Program-made: the position numbers and the translations under genes | Assembly: GCA_016879935.1 (NCBI GenBank) | Contig: JAACJQ010000330.1 | Span: 1 to 44,572 of the forward strand | Direction: 5' to 3' | DNA length: 44,572 bases | Source of the DNA: Archangiaceae bacterium | Lineage (GTDB): Bacteria > Myxococcota > Myxococcia > Myxococcales > Myxococcaceae | In this document: positions 1-8,832 of the stretch, piece by piece | Position numbering within the stretch: the stretch's first letter is position 1 | Layout of the letters: every line of letters starts with the position of its first letter | Notes under the pieces: generated by a model | Told to the model about the DNA's origin: nothing | The model's input: the letters and a program-made list of their open reading frames with translations, nothing else | Databases searched by the model: none

Positions 1-162
1 CCCGCGGGCTGGGAGCCCAACCCGAACGACGGCGGCTATGGCGAGGTGCCCGAGAACTTCAGCGTGAAGCTCGTCGGCGTCGTCGATGGGGCCACGGTGA
101 CGGTGACGCGTGAGATTCGGCGCGTGACGGTCGAGTACCGGCTCGTGACCTACGAGCCTTGA
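1..162 (+). CDS. C-terminal fragment of an unidentified protein
   Basis: An open frame runs from the window edge to a TGA at 160-162 and encodes at least 53 residues ending in YRLVTYEP. Third positions are mostly G or C, as in the real genes here. The visible tail is rich in alternating Val/Thr, suggesting beta structure, but I recognise no domain. The DUF2330 gene starts 27 bases after the stop, so the two may be co-transcribed. The start lies outside the window. Confidence 0.6.
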   Translation, partial: PAGWEPNPNDGGYGEVPENFSVKLVGVVDGATVTVTREIRRVTVEYRLVTYEP

Positions 163-189
163 AACGCAGCAGCTTCCTGGGGGGAACCC

Positions 190-1626
190 GTGAAACGTCT
201 CGTCGTCGCAGCGCTGTGCCTCGCTCCGTTCGCCGCGTCTGCCTTCTGCGGCTTCTACGTCGCAGGTGGTGGTGCCGAGCTGTTCAACAACGCCACGCAG
301 GTGGTGCTGATGCGCGAAGGCACCCGCACGGTGCTGTCGATGCAGAACAACTACCAGGGCCCGCCTGAAGACTTCGCCATGGTGATTCCAGTGCCGGTGG
401 TGCTCAAGAAGGAGCAGGTGAAGACGCTCCCTCGCGAGGTGTTCGCCCGCGTCGACACGCTCTCGGCGCCACGCCTCGTCGAGTACTGGGAGCAGGACCC
501 CTGCTACGTCGAGCCGCCGTACGAAGAAGAAGACCGCATGGTGCAGAAGTCGGGCGGCATGGTGCGTATGCGGGGCGGCGGAGGGCTCGGCGGGCTGGTG
601 AAGGTCGAAGCGCGCTTCGAGGTCGGTGAGTACGAGGTCGTCATTCTCTCGGCGAAAGACGCGCTCGCGCTCGAGCAGTGGCTCAAGCAGAACAAGTACA
701 AGATTCCTGCGGGCGCCGAGCCGCTCTTCCGCCCCTACGTGCAGCAAGGGCTCAAGTTCTTCGTGGCGAAGGTGAACGCGAAGAAGGTGACGTTCGAGAA
801 GGGCATGGCGAAGCTGTCGCCGCTGCGTTTCCACTACGACGCCGAGAAGTTCGAGCTGCCCGTTCGCCTCGGGCTCATCAACGCGAAGGAGAAGCAGGAC
901 CTCATCGTGCACGTGCTCGCGCGCAACCAACGCTACGAGCTGGCCAACCTGCCGAACGTGACGATTCCGACGAACATCGACCTCGCGCCGTCGGCGAAGT
1001 CGGAGTTTCCCTTCTTCTACGTGTCACTCTTCGACCGCACGCTGGCGAAGAACCCGAAGGCCGTCGTGACCGAGTACGCGTGGCAGGCGACGAGCTGCGA
1101 CCCGTGCCCGACGTCACCGCTCTCGCAGGAGGACTTCGCCACGCTCGGCGCCGACGTGCTGCCCACGAAGCCGAAGGAGGACGACCAGTGGAACCCGGAG
1201 CGCCAGTTCGTGCTCACGCGGCTGCACGCGCGCTACGACAAGACGTCGCTCGGTGAAGACCTGGTGTTCAAGGCTGCGCCCGCCATCGTCGGCGGCCGTG
1301 AGTTCCTCACCGACGGCAAAGCGCTCGAGCAGGGCTCGCGCCCCGACAGCATCAACAACTTCCAGGCGCGCTACGCGATTCGCTACCCGTGGAAGGGCAA
1401 GGTCGAGTGCAAGAACCCGGTGTACGGCCGCTGGGGTGGCCCGCCTGCAGGTGAGCAGAGCGCGGGGACGAAGTCGGTGCAGGACTCGGCCTTCGTGGCG
1501 CGCGACCCGGCGAAGGTCGACGCGCTCGCCGAGAGCCCCATCGCCGAGCTCTCGGTGAAGGGCCTCAAGCCACGGGCCGGAGAGGCGCTCGGTCGCGCCG
1601 CCGCCACACCTGCGCCGAAGAAGTGA
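190..1626 (+). CDS. DUF2330 family secreted protein
   Basis: This 478-residue protein begins at a GTG preceded by a GGGGGG ribosome-site-like run. The N-terminus is a classical signal peptide (MKRLVVAALCLAPFAASA) followed by CGFYV, the conserved opening of the mature part of DUF2330 proteins. The block with NNATQVVLMREGTRTVLSMQ and the later DFAMVIPVPV also fit that family. DUF2330 proteins are exported proteins of unknown function, common in Myxococcota and other environmental bacteria. Several Cys residues (CYVEPPYEEE, TSCDPCPTS, VECKNPVYG) suggest disulfides outside the cytoplasm. The C-terminus is a charged Ala/Lys-rich tail. Export is predicted from the signal peptide, and no enzymatic motif is visible. 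Confidence 0.88.
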   Translation: MKRLVVAALCLAPFAASAFCGFYVAGGGAELFNNATQVVLMREGTRTVLSMQNNYQGPPEDFAMVIPVPVVLKKEQVKTLPREVFARVDTLSAPRLVEYWEQDPCYVEPPYEEEDRMVQKSGGMVRMRGGGGLGGLVKVEARFEVGEYEVVILSAKDALALEQWLKQNKYKIPAGAEPLFRPYVQQGLKFFVAKVNAKKVTFEKGMAKLSPLRFHYDAEKFELPVRLGLINAKEKQDLIVHVLARNQRYELANLPNVTIPTNIDLAPSAKSEFPFFYVSLFDRTLAKNPKAVVTEYAWQATSCDPCPTSPLSQEDFATLGADVLPTKPKEDDQWNPERQFVLTRLHARYDKTSLGEDLVFKAAPAIVGGREFLTDGKALEQGSRPDSINNFQARYAIRYPWKGKVECKNPVYGRWGGPPAGEQSAGTKSVQDSAFVARDPAKVDALAESPIAELSVKGLKPRAGEALGRAAATPAPKK

Positions 1627-1630
1627 GGCG

Positions 1631-1649
1631 CCGTGCCGCCGGGGCACGG
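1631..1649 (+). terminator. Hairpin just after the DUF2330 stop
   Basis: CCGTGCC and GGCACGG form a perfect 7-bp stem with a 5-base loop, four bases after the stop codon. There is no T tract, so it could be a rho-independent-like terminator or merely a 3' stabilising hairpin. Confidence 0.35.
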
Positions 1650-1670
1650 GTCAGGTGAGCAACGAGGGCT

Positions 1671-1717
1671 CGCTCGTCAGGGCACGTGACGAGCGTCGTC
1701 CTGCGGCGTAAGCCGCA
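1671..1717 (+). promoter_or_regulatory. Two tandem hairpins in the MATE leader
   Basis: CGCTCGTCA (1671-1679) pairs perfectly with TGACGAGCG (1687-1695) around a 7-base loop. TGCGGC (1702-1707) pairs with GCCGCA (1712-1717) around GTAA, a GNRA-type tetraloop as RNA. The second hairpin ends 17 bases before the MATE start codon. With the hairpin at 1631-1649 they fill most of the 108-base intergenic region, which suggests a structured leader. The regulatory role is inferred. Confidence 0.35.
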
Positions 1718-1734
1718 ACCCCCGAGCCCCGCCC

Positions 1735-3090
1735 ATGTCCGATGGATCTGCAGCACCCCAACGCGCAACGCTGACGACCCTGCTGCGTCTGGCGTTCCCC
1801 ATCGTCTTGTCGCGCGCGTCGCAGACGGTGGTCGGTCTCTCAGACGCCATCATGGTGGCGCACCTCGGCGCGGCCGCCCTCGCCGCCACCTCGACGGGAG
1901 CGACGAACGCCTTCTCGCTGCTCATCTTGCCGCTGGGCATCACCTTCATCGTCTCGAGCTTCTCGTCGCAGCTCTTCGGTCGTGGCGACGCCGCGAGCGC
2001 CCGCCGCTACGGCTGGTACGGCCTCATCGTCGCGGGCCTCACGCAGTTCGTCTGCTTCGCCTCGATTCCCTTCTTCGGGCCCGTCATCTCGCTGCTGCCG
2101 TACGACGCCGACGTGAAGGCGCTGATGGAGACGTACCTCTTCTGGCGCATTCTCTCGGGCGGTGCGGGCATCGGCGTCGAGGCGCTCGCCAACTACTACG
2201 GCGGGCTGGGCAGAACGCTGCCGGGCATGGTGACGAACCTGTTCGCGATGGGGGCGAACGTGGTGCTCAACTACCTGCTCATCAACGGCGCCGGCCCGAT
2301 TCCGATGATGGGCGTGAAGGGCGCGGCGCTGGCGAGCAGCATCTCGACGGGCCTGGCGTTCCTCGGGTTCTTCGTCTTCTTCCTCCGCGAGGGCAGAGGC
2401 CTGCCGTTGCCGAAGCTGTCGTTGGAGGAGTTCAAGCGCATGCTGCGGTTCGGCCTGCCGTCGGGCTTCAACTGGCTCTTCGAGTTCCTCGCCTTCGTGT
2501 TCTTCGTGAACGTGGTGGTGGCGGGGCTCGGCACTCCGGCGGTCGCGGCGCTCAACAGCGTCATCGCGTTGAACTCGGTCTCGTTCATGCCGTCGTTCGG
2601 GCTCGCGAGCGCGGGCGCGGTGCTCGTGGGCCAGGCCATCGGCTCGAACCGAAAAGACGACGTGCCGCACATCGTGAAGCTCACGGCGGGCACGGCCATG
2701 GTGTGGATGACGCTGGCCGGCCTCACGTACCTGCTGATTCCGGGCGTGCTGCTGATTCCGTTCGCACGCGGTGAAGACGGCGCGGCGGTGATGGAGTTCG
2801 GCGTGCGCATGTTGATGGTGAGCGCGGCGTGGCAGGTGTTCGACGCGACCGCGACGTCACTGGCCGAGAGCCTGCGCGCGGCGGGCGACACGCTCTACCC
2901 GCTGGTGGTGCGTCTGCTGATCGCGTGGCTCGTCTTCGTGCCGGGAGCCTGGTTCACCGTGCGTTCGTTCGGCGGCGGTGAGATTGGCGCGATGGTGTGG
3001 CTCGTCATCTACATCGGGCTGCTCGCGCTCGTGCTGCTGGTGCGCTTCCGCTCGGGCAAGTGGCGAACGATGGAGCTCATCGAGCCCTGA
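1735..3090 (+). CDS. MATE family efflux transporter
   Basis: The 451-residue protein has the usual length and about 12 hydrophobic segments of a MATE (MatE, NorM/DinF-like) antiporter. Such proteins export organic cations or drugs in exchange for Na+ or H+ across the inner membrane. The first half carries FPIVLSRASQTVVGLSDAIM and the second repeat carries FGLPSGFNWLFEFLAFVFF, the positions where MatE repeats begin. NYLLINGAGPIPMMGVKGAA matches the conserved end of the first repeat. The ATG at 1735 lies shortly after the leader hairpins, and no strong ribosome site is visible. It is convergent with the metal-efflux operon. Substrate cannot be read from sequence. Confidence 0.93.
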   Translation: MSDGSAAPQRATLTTLLRLAFPIVLSRASQTVVGLSDAIMVAHLGAAALAATSTGATNAFSLLILPLGITFIVSSFSSQLFGRGDAASARRYGWYGLIVAGLTQFVCFASIPFFGPVISLLPYDADVKALMETYLFWRILSGGAGIGVEALANYYGGLGRTLPGMVTNLFAMGANVVLNYLLINGAGPIPMMGVKGAALASSISTGLAFLGFFVFFLREGRGLPLPKLSLEEFKRMLRFGLPSGFNWLFEFLAFVFFVNVVVAGLGTPAVAALNSVIALNSVSFMPSFGLASAGAVLVGQAIGSNRKDDVPHIVKLTAGTAMVWMTLAGLTYLLIPGVLLIPFARGEDGAAVMEFGVRMLMVSAAWQVFDATATSLAESLRAAGDTLYPLVVRLLIAWLVFVPGAWFTVRSFGGGEIGAMVWLVIYIGLLALVLLVRFRSGKWRTMELIEP

Positions 3091-3165
3091 GCTTCACGAC
3101 GATGACGGCGTCGGAACCGCGACCAGCTTGACGGCGGGCCGCGGAGCGAGCGCGCGACACCACGC

Positions 3166-6100
3166 TCACGACGGTGACGGCGACTCCTCGGCTTCGTGCG
3201 CGAGCGCGGCGTCGACGGTGACCGTCTTCTCGGGGCTCCAGCCCTGCAACACCAGCTGCAGAATTCCCGGGAAGACGACCAGCATCAGCACGGTGGCTCC
3301 GACGATGCCGAAGATGACGGCGGTCGCGAGCGGGCGCTGCACTTCACTGCCTGCGCCAGTCGAGAGCGCCATCGGCGCGAAGCCCAGCGCGGCCACCGTC
3401 GCCGTCGTCAACACCGCGCGGAGCGTGTGTGCGGCGCCCTTCACCACGGCCTGCTCGAGCGCGACGCCTTCGACGATCAACCGCCGCACGTCCGTCGCCA
3501 TCACGATGCCGTTGAGCACCGCGACGCCGGCGAGCGCGATGAAGCCCACGGCCGCTGGCAGGCTGAACGTCATGCCGCGCGCGACGAGGCCCACCACGCC
3601 GCCGATGAGCGCGAGCGGCACCAGCGAGAACACCGCCGCCGCGAGTCGCACCGAGCCGAACGTCAGCACCAGCATCGAGAAGATGATGAGCAACGCGAGC
3701 GGCACCACGATGGCGAGGCGTTGCTGCGCGCGCTCGAAGTTCTCGAACTGCCCTCCCCACGTGAGCGTGTAGCCACCTGGCAGCGCGAGGTCGCGCTCGG
3801 CCGTCGCGCGCGCCTCTTCGACCCACGACACGAGGTCACGCCCGCGCAGGTTCACCTCGACGCGCACCGTGCGGGAGAAGTTCTCACGTCGCACCGTCGC
3901 CGGGCCTTCGGTGTCTTCGAGCTTGCCCAGCTCAGACAACGACACGAGCTGACCATCACTCGTCCCCACGAAGAGGTCGCCGTAGCCCTCGGTCGTCGCT
4001 TCGGCCGGGGGCGCCGTCAGCCGCAGGTCGAACTTGCGCGGGCCTTCGTAGATGACGCCCACCTTCTCGCCAGCGCGCGCGTCTTCGAGGGTCTCGAACA
4101 CCGAGGCCAGTTCGACACCGTATCGGGCGAGGCGCTCGCGGTCGGGCGTGAAGGTGAGGTTCGGCATGCCGAGCAGCCGCTCGATGCGCACGTCACCGGT
4201 GCCGGGAATGCGCTTCATCAGCTCGCCGAGGTGATTGGAGCGGTCGACCAGCACGTCGAGGTCGGGCCCGAAGATTTGAATCGCCACGTCGGCGCGGCTG
4301 CCCGAGATGAGCTCGTTGGTGCGGTCTTCGATGGGCTGGCTCACCGAAACGAAGGTGTTGGGCACCTCGCGCTCCACCGCGTTCTTGAAGGCCTCCGACA
4401 GCCCGTCGAGGTCGCTCGCCGTCTTCCAAAGCTCCTTCGGCTTGAGCCGCACGAGCATGTCGGTGTTGTCGTTGCCCACGGGGTCGAAGGCGAGCTCGGC
4501 GCGGCCGGTGAAGGCGAGCGTCGTGATGACCTCGGGGAAGCGCTTCATCACCTGCTCCACCTCGAGGTCGAGGCGGCGCGCTTCGGTGAGCGAGATGGAG
4601 GGCGCGCGGCGAATCGTCAGCACCACGTCGCCTTCGTCGATGCGCGGCACGAAGTCGGCGCCCTGTCGCGCCATCGCCACCATCGAGGTGAGGAACAGCA
4701 CCACCATGCCGACGAGCAACGGTACGCGGTAGGCGAGCACCGTCGGCAGCAGCGCCTCGTAGCGACGGCGAAGCGCCTCGAGCCACTTCGGCCCGTGGTC
4801 GACGTCGCCCATCAACAGCGAGAGCACGCCGGGGAAGATGACGACCGAATAGAAGAGGGCGCCGAACAGCGCGCACGCCATCACCGTCGCCATGGGGCGA
4901 AACATCTTCCCCTCGACGCCCTGCAACGCGAGCAGCGGCAGGTACACGAGCATGATGATGGCGACCGAGAACGCGACCGGTCTGGCCACCGGGCCTGCAG
5001 CCGAGGCGAGACCGGCTTTGCGCTCCTCTTCGGTCTTGAGCGCACGGCCGGCGAGCGCCGCCATCACGGCCTCGAGCACGACGATGGGGCCGTCGACCAG
5101 GAAGCCGAAGTCGATGGCGCCCAACGACATGAGGTCGCCCGTCACGCCGAACAGATGCATGCCGAACAGCGCCACCGCCATCGACGCGGGAATGCCGAGC
5201 ACCACGGCCACCGCGCCGCGCAGACTGCCGAGGAACACCGCGAGCACGAGCAGCACCACGAGCGCGCCTTCGAGCAGGTTCTTGAGCACCGTCGACAAGG
5301 TGCGCCCCACGAAGTCGGAGCGGTCGTAGATGGCCTCGATTCTCACGCCTGGCGGGAGCGACTGCTGCACCTCGGCCACGCGCTGCTTCACGGCCTTCGT
5401 CACCTCGCGCGAGTTCGCGCCCAGCAGCATCATCACGGTGCCGGTGACGACCTCGCCTTCGCCGTCGCGGGTGGTGACGCCGTAGCGCAGCGCGGGCCGC
5501 ACCTTCACGTCGGCCACGTTCTTCACCAGCACGCGTTGATCTCCACCGCGCACCACCACGTTGCCGATGTCGTCTTCGTTCGAGAGCAGGCCGTTGCCGC
5601 GCACCAGGTGCACTTCGCCCGCGCGCTCGATGTAGCCGCCGCCCACCGACGAGGTGGCGCTCCGCAGCGCGTCTCGCAGCTCGGTCAACGTCAACCCATA
5701 GGCCTTCAGGCGCGCGACGTCGCCCACGACGTGAAACTGCTTCAGCTCGCCGCCCATCGGGTTCACTTCGATGACGCCGGGCACCGCACGAATGCGGGGA
5801 ATCACCTCCCAGTCGAGCAGCGTGCGCAGCTGCATCGACGAGTGGTCGCCCGTCTCGCTGCGCACCACGAAGGTGAAGATCTCTCCCAGGCCGGTCGACA
5901 CGGGCGCCAGCTGCGGCGGCGGTACGAACTCGGGCAGCTCGGCCACGGCTTCACGCAGGCGCTCGCTCACCAGCTGCCGCGCGAACCACACGTCCATTCC
6001 TTCTTCGAAGACGACGGTGACCGCCGAGAGGCCCGGGCGCGAGACGCTGCGCAGCTCGACGAGGCGTGGCGTGCCGTTGAGCGCGAGCTCCATCGGCGCC

Positions 6101-6297
6101 GTCACCATGCGCTCGACCTCGATGGGCGAGAGGCCCGGGGCTTCGGTCATGATGGTGACCTGCACCGTCGAGACGTCGGGCAGCGCGTCGATGGGCAGCG
6201 CGCGGGCGGCGAACAGACCCGCAGCGAGGAGCGCGAGCAGCCCGCCAGCGACGGCCGTGCGGTACTGCACCGAGAGACGAACGATGGCCGAGAGCAT
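3166..6297 (-). CDS. czcA: CzcA-type heavy-metal efflux RND pump
   Basis: This 1043-residue inner-membrane pump of the HME-RND family is the energy-coupling part of a tripartite exporter driving divalent metal ions out by proton antiport. The N-terminus (LPIDALPDVSTVQVTIMTEA) and the repeated 6-TM halves are typical. The TM4 motif reads DFGFLVDGPIVVLE. The DFG-x3-DG-x4-E pattern is that of the CzcA/CnrA branch (Co, Zn, Cd, Ni), not the Cu/Ag CusA branch, which lacks the DFG aspartate. The residue after the Glu is Ala, where many family members have Asn. The C-terminus has a short acidic tail (AHEAEESPSPS). It is the last gene of the operon, 14 bases after the adaptor gene. Exact metal specificity is inference. 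Confidence 0.93.
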   Translation of the reverse strand: MLSAIVRLSVQYRTAVAGGLLALLAAGLFAARALPIDALPDVSTVQVTIMTEAPGLSPIEVERMVTAPMELALNGTPRLVELRSVSRPGLSAVTVVFEEGMDVWFARQLVSERLREAVAELPEFVPPPQLAPVSTGLGEIFTFVVRSETGDHSSMQLRTLLDWEVIPRIRAVPGVIEVNPMGGELKQFHVVGDVARLKAYGLTLTELRDALRSATSSVGGGYIERAGEVHLVRGNGLLSNEDDIGNVVVRGGDQRVLVKNVADVKVRPALRYGVTTRDGEGEVVTGTVMMLLGANSREVTKAVKQRVAEVQQSLPPGVRIEAIYDRSDFVGRTLSTVLKNLLEGALVVLLVLAVFLGSLRGAVAVVLGIPASMAVALFGMHLFGVTGDLMSLGAIDFGFLVDGPIVVLEAVMAALAGRALKTEEERKAGLASAAGPVARPVAFSVAIIMLVYLPLLALQGVEGKMFRPMATVMACALFGALFYSVVIFPGVLSLLMGDVDHGPKWLEALRRRYEALLPTVLAYRVPLLVGMVVLFLTSMVAMARQGADFVPRIDEGDVVLTIRRAPSISLTEARRLDLEVEQVMKRFPEVITTLAFTGRAELAFDPVGNDNTDMLVRLKPKELWKTASDLDGLSEAFKNAVEREVPNTFVSVSQPIEDRTNELISGSRADVAIQIFGPDLDVLVDRSNHLGELMKRIPGTGDVRIERLLGMPNLTFTPDRERLARYGVELASVFETLEDARAGEKVGVIYEGPRKFDLRLTAPPAEATTEGYGDLFVGTSDGQLVSLSELGKLEDTEGPATVRRENFSRTVRVEVNLRGRDLVSWVEEARATAERDLALPGGYTLTWGGQFENFERAQQRLAIVVPLALLIIFSMLVLTFGSVRLAAAVFSLVPLALIGGVVGLVARGMTFSLPAAVGFIALAGVAVLNGIVMATDVRRLIVEGVALEQAVVKGAAHTLRAVLTTATVAALGFAPMALSTGAGSEVQRPLATAVIFGIVGATVLMLVVFPGILQLVLQGWSPEKTVTVDAALAHEAEESPSPS

Positions 6298-6311
6298 GGT
6301 GGTGGTGACCT

Positions 6312-7505
6312 TCAGCGAAAGACTTCGGCCTTCAGCGCGAGCACGCCGCTCGAGACGACACGCTCTCCCGCGCGCAGCCCCTTCAGCACCGCGACGCTGT
6401 CGGTGTCTTCGGCGCCCACCTCGACGATGCGCGGCTCGACGACGCCTTCTTTCACCAACGCGAACACCGTGGGCTTGCCGTCGATGCGGGTGACGGCGGT
6501 GCGGGGCACGACGAGCATCGACTCGCGTGGGCCCGACGCGTGAATGAGGCCCAGCACCGAGAGGCCGGGCCGGAGCAGCTTGTCGCCGTTCTCGACCTCG
6601 ACCCGCACGTGCGCGCTGCGCGTCTCGGGGTCGATGAGCTCGGCCACGTGGGCGATGCGGCCCGTGAGGTGAACGCCGCGCGCCGATGGCAGCTTCAGCT
6701 CGACCTCGTCGCCTTCACGCACCGCCGGCAGGTCGCGCTCGAAGACCGACAGCTCGACCCACACCTTCGAGAGGTCGGCGACGACGAAGAGCGTGTCTGA
6801 CGGCTCCACCGTCTCGCCGCGCTTCACCTTCGACTCGACGACGCGGCCGGTGAGCGGGCTGCGCAGTCGCAGAATGCCGAGCTCGCCATCGACGGTGCCA
6901 CCCAGCGCCTCGACGGCCTTCTCGGCGGCGATGCGCTCGGCGGTGAGGGCCTCGGCGTTGGCTTTCGCGAACTGGGCGTCGCGCTCGGCAGAGACCTTCG
7001 CGTCGGCGAGGTGGCGCTCGCGCTCTTCGTCGAGCTTCGCCACCTTCTCCCGCGCGCGCGCCTTCATCACCTCGGCCTGCGCCTTGCCCAGCTCGACCGA
7101 CTCGAGCTCGACCATCGGCTCGCCGGCCTTCACGTCTTCACCTTCGACGCGAGCGAGGCTGCGCACGCGGCCAGAGATTCGGGCGCCGATGGCAGCGACC
7201 CGCCGCGCGTCGTACGTCACTTCGCCCGTCACCTGCAGGGTTGGCGTCAGCACCTCTTCGTTCGCCGCGGCGAAGGCCAGCTTCTCGCGGTCGGCGAAGT
7301 CCTTTCCGAAACGAATGAACTCACCTTCGAGCGTGGGCGTGCCGCGCGAGACGACGTCGGCCGTGGTGGTGGGCTCGGCGCTCGCGCCCTTGCGGGCCAT
7401 CACGCTGATGACGATGACGGCGAGCACGCCGGCGCCCACCAGCACGGGCCAGCGCTTCATCTGTGGGGTGACTGGTGTCGGCGGGGGCAGGGCGTCGGTG
7501 CTCAT
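6312..7505 (-). CDS. CzcB-like periplasmic adaptor (membrane fusion protein)
   Basis: This protein of about 397 residues links the RND pump to the outer-membrane channel. It opens with a short cytoplasmic stretch and one membrane anchor (RWPVLVGAGVLAVIVISVMA). A lipoyl-like half motif follows (GEDVKAGEPMVELESVELG), then a helical hairpin rich in Ala/Lys/Glu, the second lipoyl half (LRLRSPLTGRVVESKVKRGE) and the beta-barrel domain. I chose the ATG at 7505 because its ATGA overlaps the stop of the channel gene by 4 bases. The much longer open frame upstream is antisense-like, Arg-rich and overlaps that gene. The architecture fits CzcB/CusB. The metal-binding N-terminal His/Met extensions of some CusB proteins are not seen. 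Confidence 0.92.
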   Translation of the reverse strand: MSTDALPPPTPVTPQMKRWPVLVGAGVLAVIVISVMARKGASAEPTTTADVVSRGTPTLEGEFIRFGKDFADREKLAFAAANEEVLTPTLQVTGEVTYDARRVAAIGARISGRVRSLARVEGEDVKAGEPMVELESVELGKAQAEVMKARAREKVAKLDEERERHLADAKVSAERDAQFAKANAEALTAERIAAEKAVEALGGTVDGELGILRLRSPLTGRVVESKVKRGETVEPSDTLFVVADLSKVWVELSVFERDLPAVREGDEVELKLPSARGVHLTGRIAHVAELIDPETRSAHVRVEVENGDKLLRPGLSVLGLIHASGPRESMLVVPRTAVTRIDGKPTVFALVKEGVVEPRIVEVGAEDTDSVAVLKGLRAGERVVSSGVLALKAEVFR

Positions 7506-8722
7506 GGTGAGAGTCCTCCAGAGGCGCGCTGGAGCTCGACGTAGTCGCTCCACGCGGCCAGCAGGGTTTCGAGGCGTTCGCGGCGCACGCGGTTGAGCTC
7601 GCGGGTCGCCGAGGTGAGGCGGAAGATGTCGAAGCGCCCGGCCTTCCACCCCTCTTCGACGAGGTCTTCCGAGCGCTCGGCCGCGGGAATCACCTCGGCG
7701 CGCAGCAGCTGCAGCTGGCGTTGGCGCACGGCGTAGCTGCGGCGGCTGGTGGCGACATCGCGGCGAACCCGGCGCAGCTCGGTCTCGAGGCGCTCCCGTT
7801 CGGTCTCGAGCTGGGCGCGGGCGATGGCGCGTGGGCCCTGGTTGCGCTGTGCGACGGGCAGCTCGACGCCGAGGCCCGCGTAGCCGAACACCGGTGACGC
7901 CGGCGCGGCGTCGAAGCCCAGGTTCCACGACAGCTTTGGCAGCGCCTCTCGCGCGAGCCGCACGTCGGTCATCTCGAGCAGCGACAGCCTCGCCTTGACG
8001 ATGGCGAGCTCGGGTCGCTTCTCGAGAGCGCGCGCGACGAGCTCGGCTTCGGGGGCGACCTCTCCGGGTTCACCGAGGGTGCCTTCGAGCTCGAGGGGCA
8101 CGTCGGGGTCGAGGTCGAGCACCGCGCGCAGCTGGGCGTGGGCCTGGTGGCGCAGGCGCTCGGCGTCGTCGAGCTGCAGGCGAACGCTCGCGCGCTCCAG
8201 CGCTGCGGCCACCACGTCGGGCTCGCCCACGACGCCATTCTTCTGCCGCTCCCTGGAGGCGGTCTCGACGCGGGTCGCGGTGACGAGCGCTTCTTCGAGC
8301 ATCGAGACGCGCTCACGCGCTGCCTGCACCTCGACGAAGGCCAGCCACGCGCGCACCTTCGCGAGCGACTGTGTGGTGACGAGCTCGCTGCGGGCCAGCG
8401 CGACGCGCCGGTCGACCTCTTCGACGCGCGAGAAGCCGGCGCCGCTCACCTCGAGCGTGCCGTCGACGCCCAGGTTGTAGCCGTTGATGGGCTCCTGCGC
8501 GGGGCCAGAGGCGAGGCGCCGGTAGTCGGCGAAGACGCGAGGGTTCGTCGGCAGCGGAACACCCGCCCCGACGCGGCCTGCTTCGGCTTCGTCGAGGGCT
8601 CGCAGCGCGAGGCGCACCTCGGGCGCGTTCGTCGCCGCCCGCTCGATGGCCGACGAGAGACTCAAGGGTGACGCGGCCGCCGCGCCTGCCAGCAACACCC
8701 AACTCGAGACCACGCCCTTCAC
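7502..8722 (-). CDS. TolC-family outer-membrane efflux channel (CzcC-like)
   Basis: This protein of about 406 residues has a signal peptide (KGVVSSWVLLAGAAAA) and two outer-membrane-efflux-protein repeats of long Ala/Glu/Arg helices. PLPTNPRVFADYRR near the N-terminus is typical of CzcC/CusC-type channels. It forms the outer-membrane and periplasmic tunnel of the metal exporter. Two adjacent GTG codons (8725 and 8722) lie 5 and 8 bases after an AAAGGAG ribosome site on the minus strand. I chose the second. It is the first gene of the operon, with a 4-base overlap into the adaptor. No lipobox Cys is visible, so it is probably not lipidated. Confidence 0.9.
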   Translation of the reverse strand: MKGVVSSWVLLAGAAAASPLSLSSAIERAATNAPEVRLALRALDEAEAGRVGAGVPLPTNPRVFADYRRLASGPAQEPINGYNLGVDGTLEVSGAGFSRVEEVDRRVALARSELVTTQSLAKVRAWLAFVEVQAARERVSMLEEALVTATRVETASRERQKNGVVGEPDVVAAALERASVRLQLDDAERLRHQAHAQLRAVLDLDPDVPLELEGTLGEPGEVAPEAELVARALEKRPELAIVKARLSLLEMTDVRLAREALPKLSWNLGFDAAPASPVFGYAGLGVELPVAQRNQGPRAIARAQLETERERLETELRRVRRDVATSRRSYAVRQRQLQLLRAEVIPAAERSEDLVEEGWKAGRFDIFRLTSATRELNRVRRERLETLLAAWSDYVELQRASGGLSP

Positions 8723-8799
8723 CACGCACGCTCCTTTCCTCGGGACCGCGTCAGTAATGACGAGCGCCCGCCAGACAACCCCATCGAACGAGGAGGGGG

Positions 8800-8832
8800 C
8801 TGGATCACTATCGTTTGATATAAAAAGAAAAT
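8800..8832 (-). promoter_or_regulatory. AT-rich probable promoter region of the metal-efflux operon
   Basis: A short AT-rich patch (TTTGATATAAAAAGAAAATG on the plus strand) stands out in this GC-rich DNA, about 80-110 bases upstream of the efflux operon. It is the most likely promoter or operator for that operon or for the divergent ORF at 8833. I cannot assign -35/-10 boxes with confidence. Confidence 0.3.

Noticed and set aside
3196-6543. Plus-strand open frame of 1115 codons opposite the czcA and adaptor genes
   Set aside because: It is the antisense of a clear RND pump, His/Arg/Glu-rich with no domain. Long antisense frames are expected at this GC content and third-position bias.
7506-7928. 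N-terminal extension of the CzcB-like adaptor by about 141 codons
   Set aside because: Arg/Pro-rich and fully inside the TolC-like gene. The ATGA overlap at 7502-7505 gives the natural start and membrane anchor.
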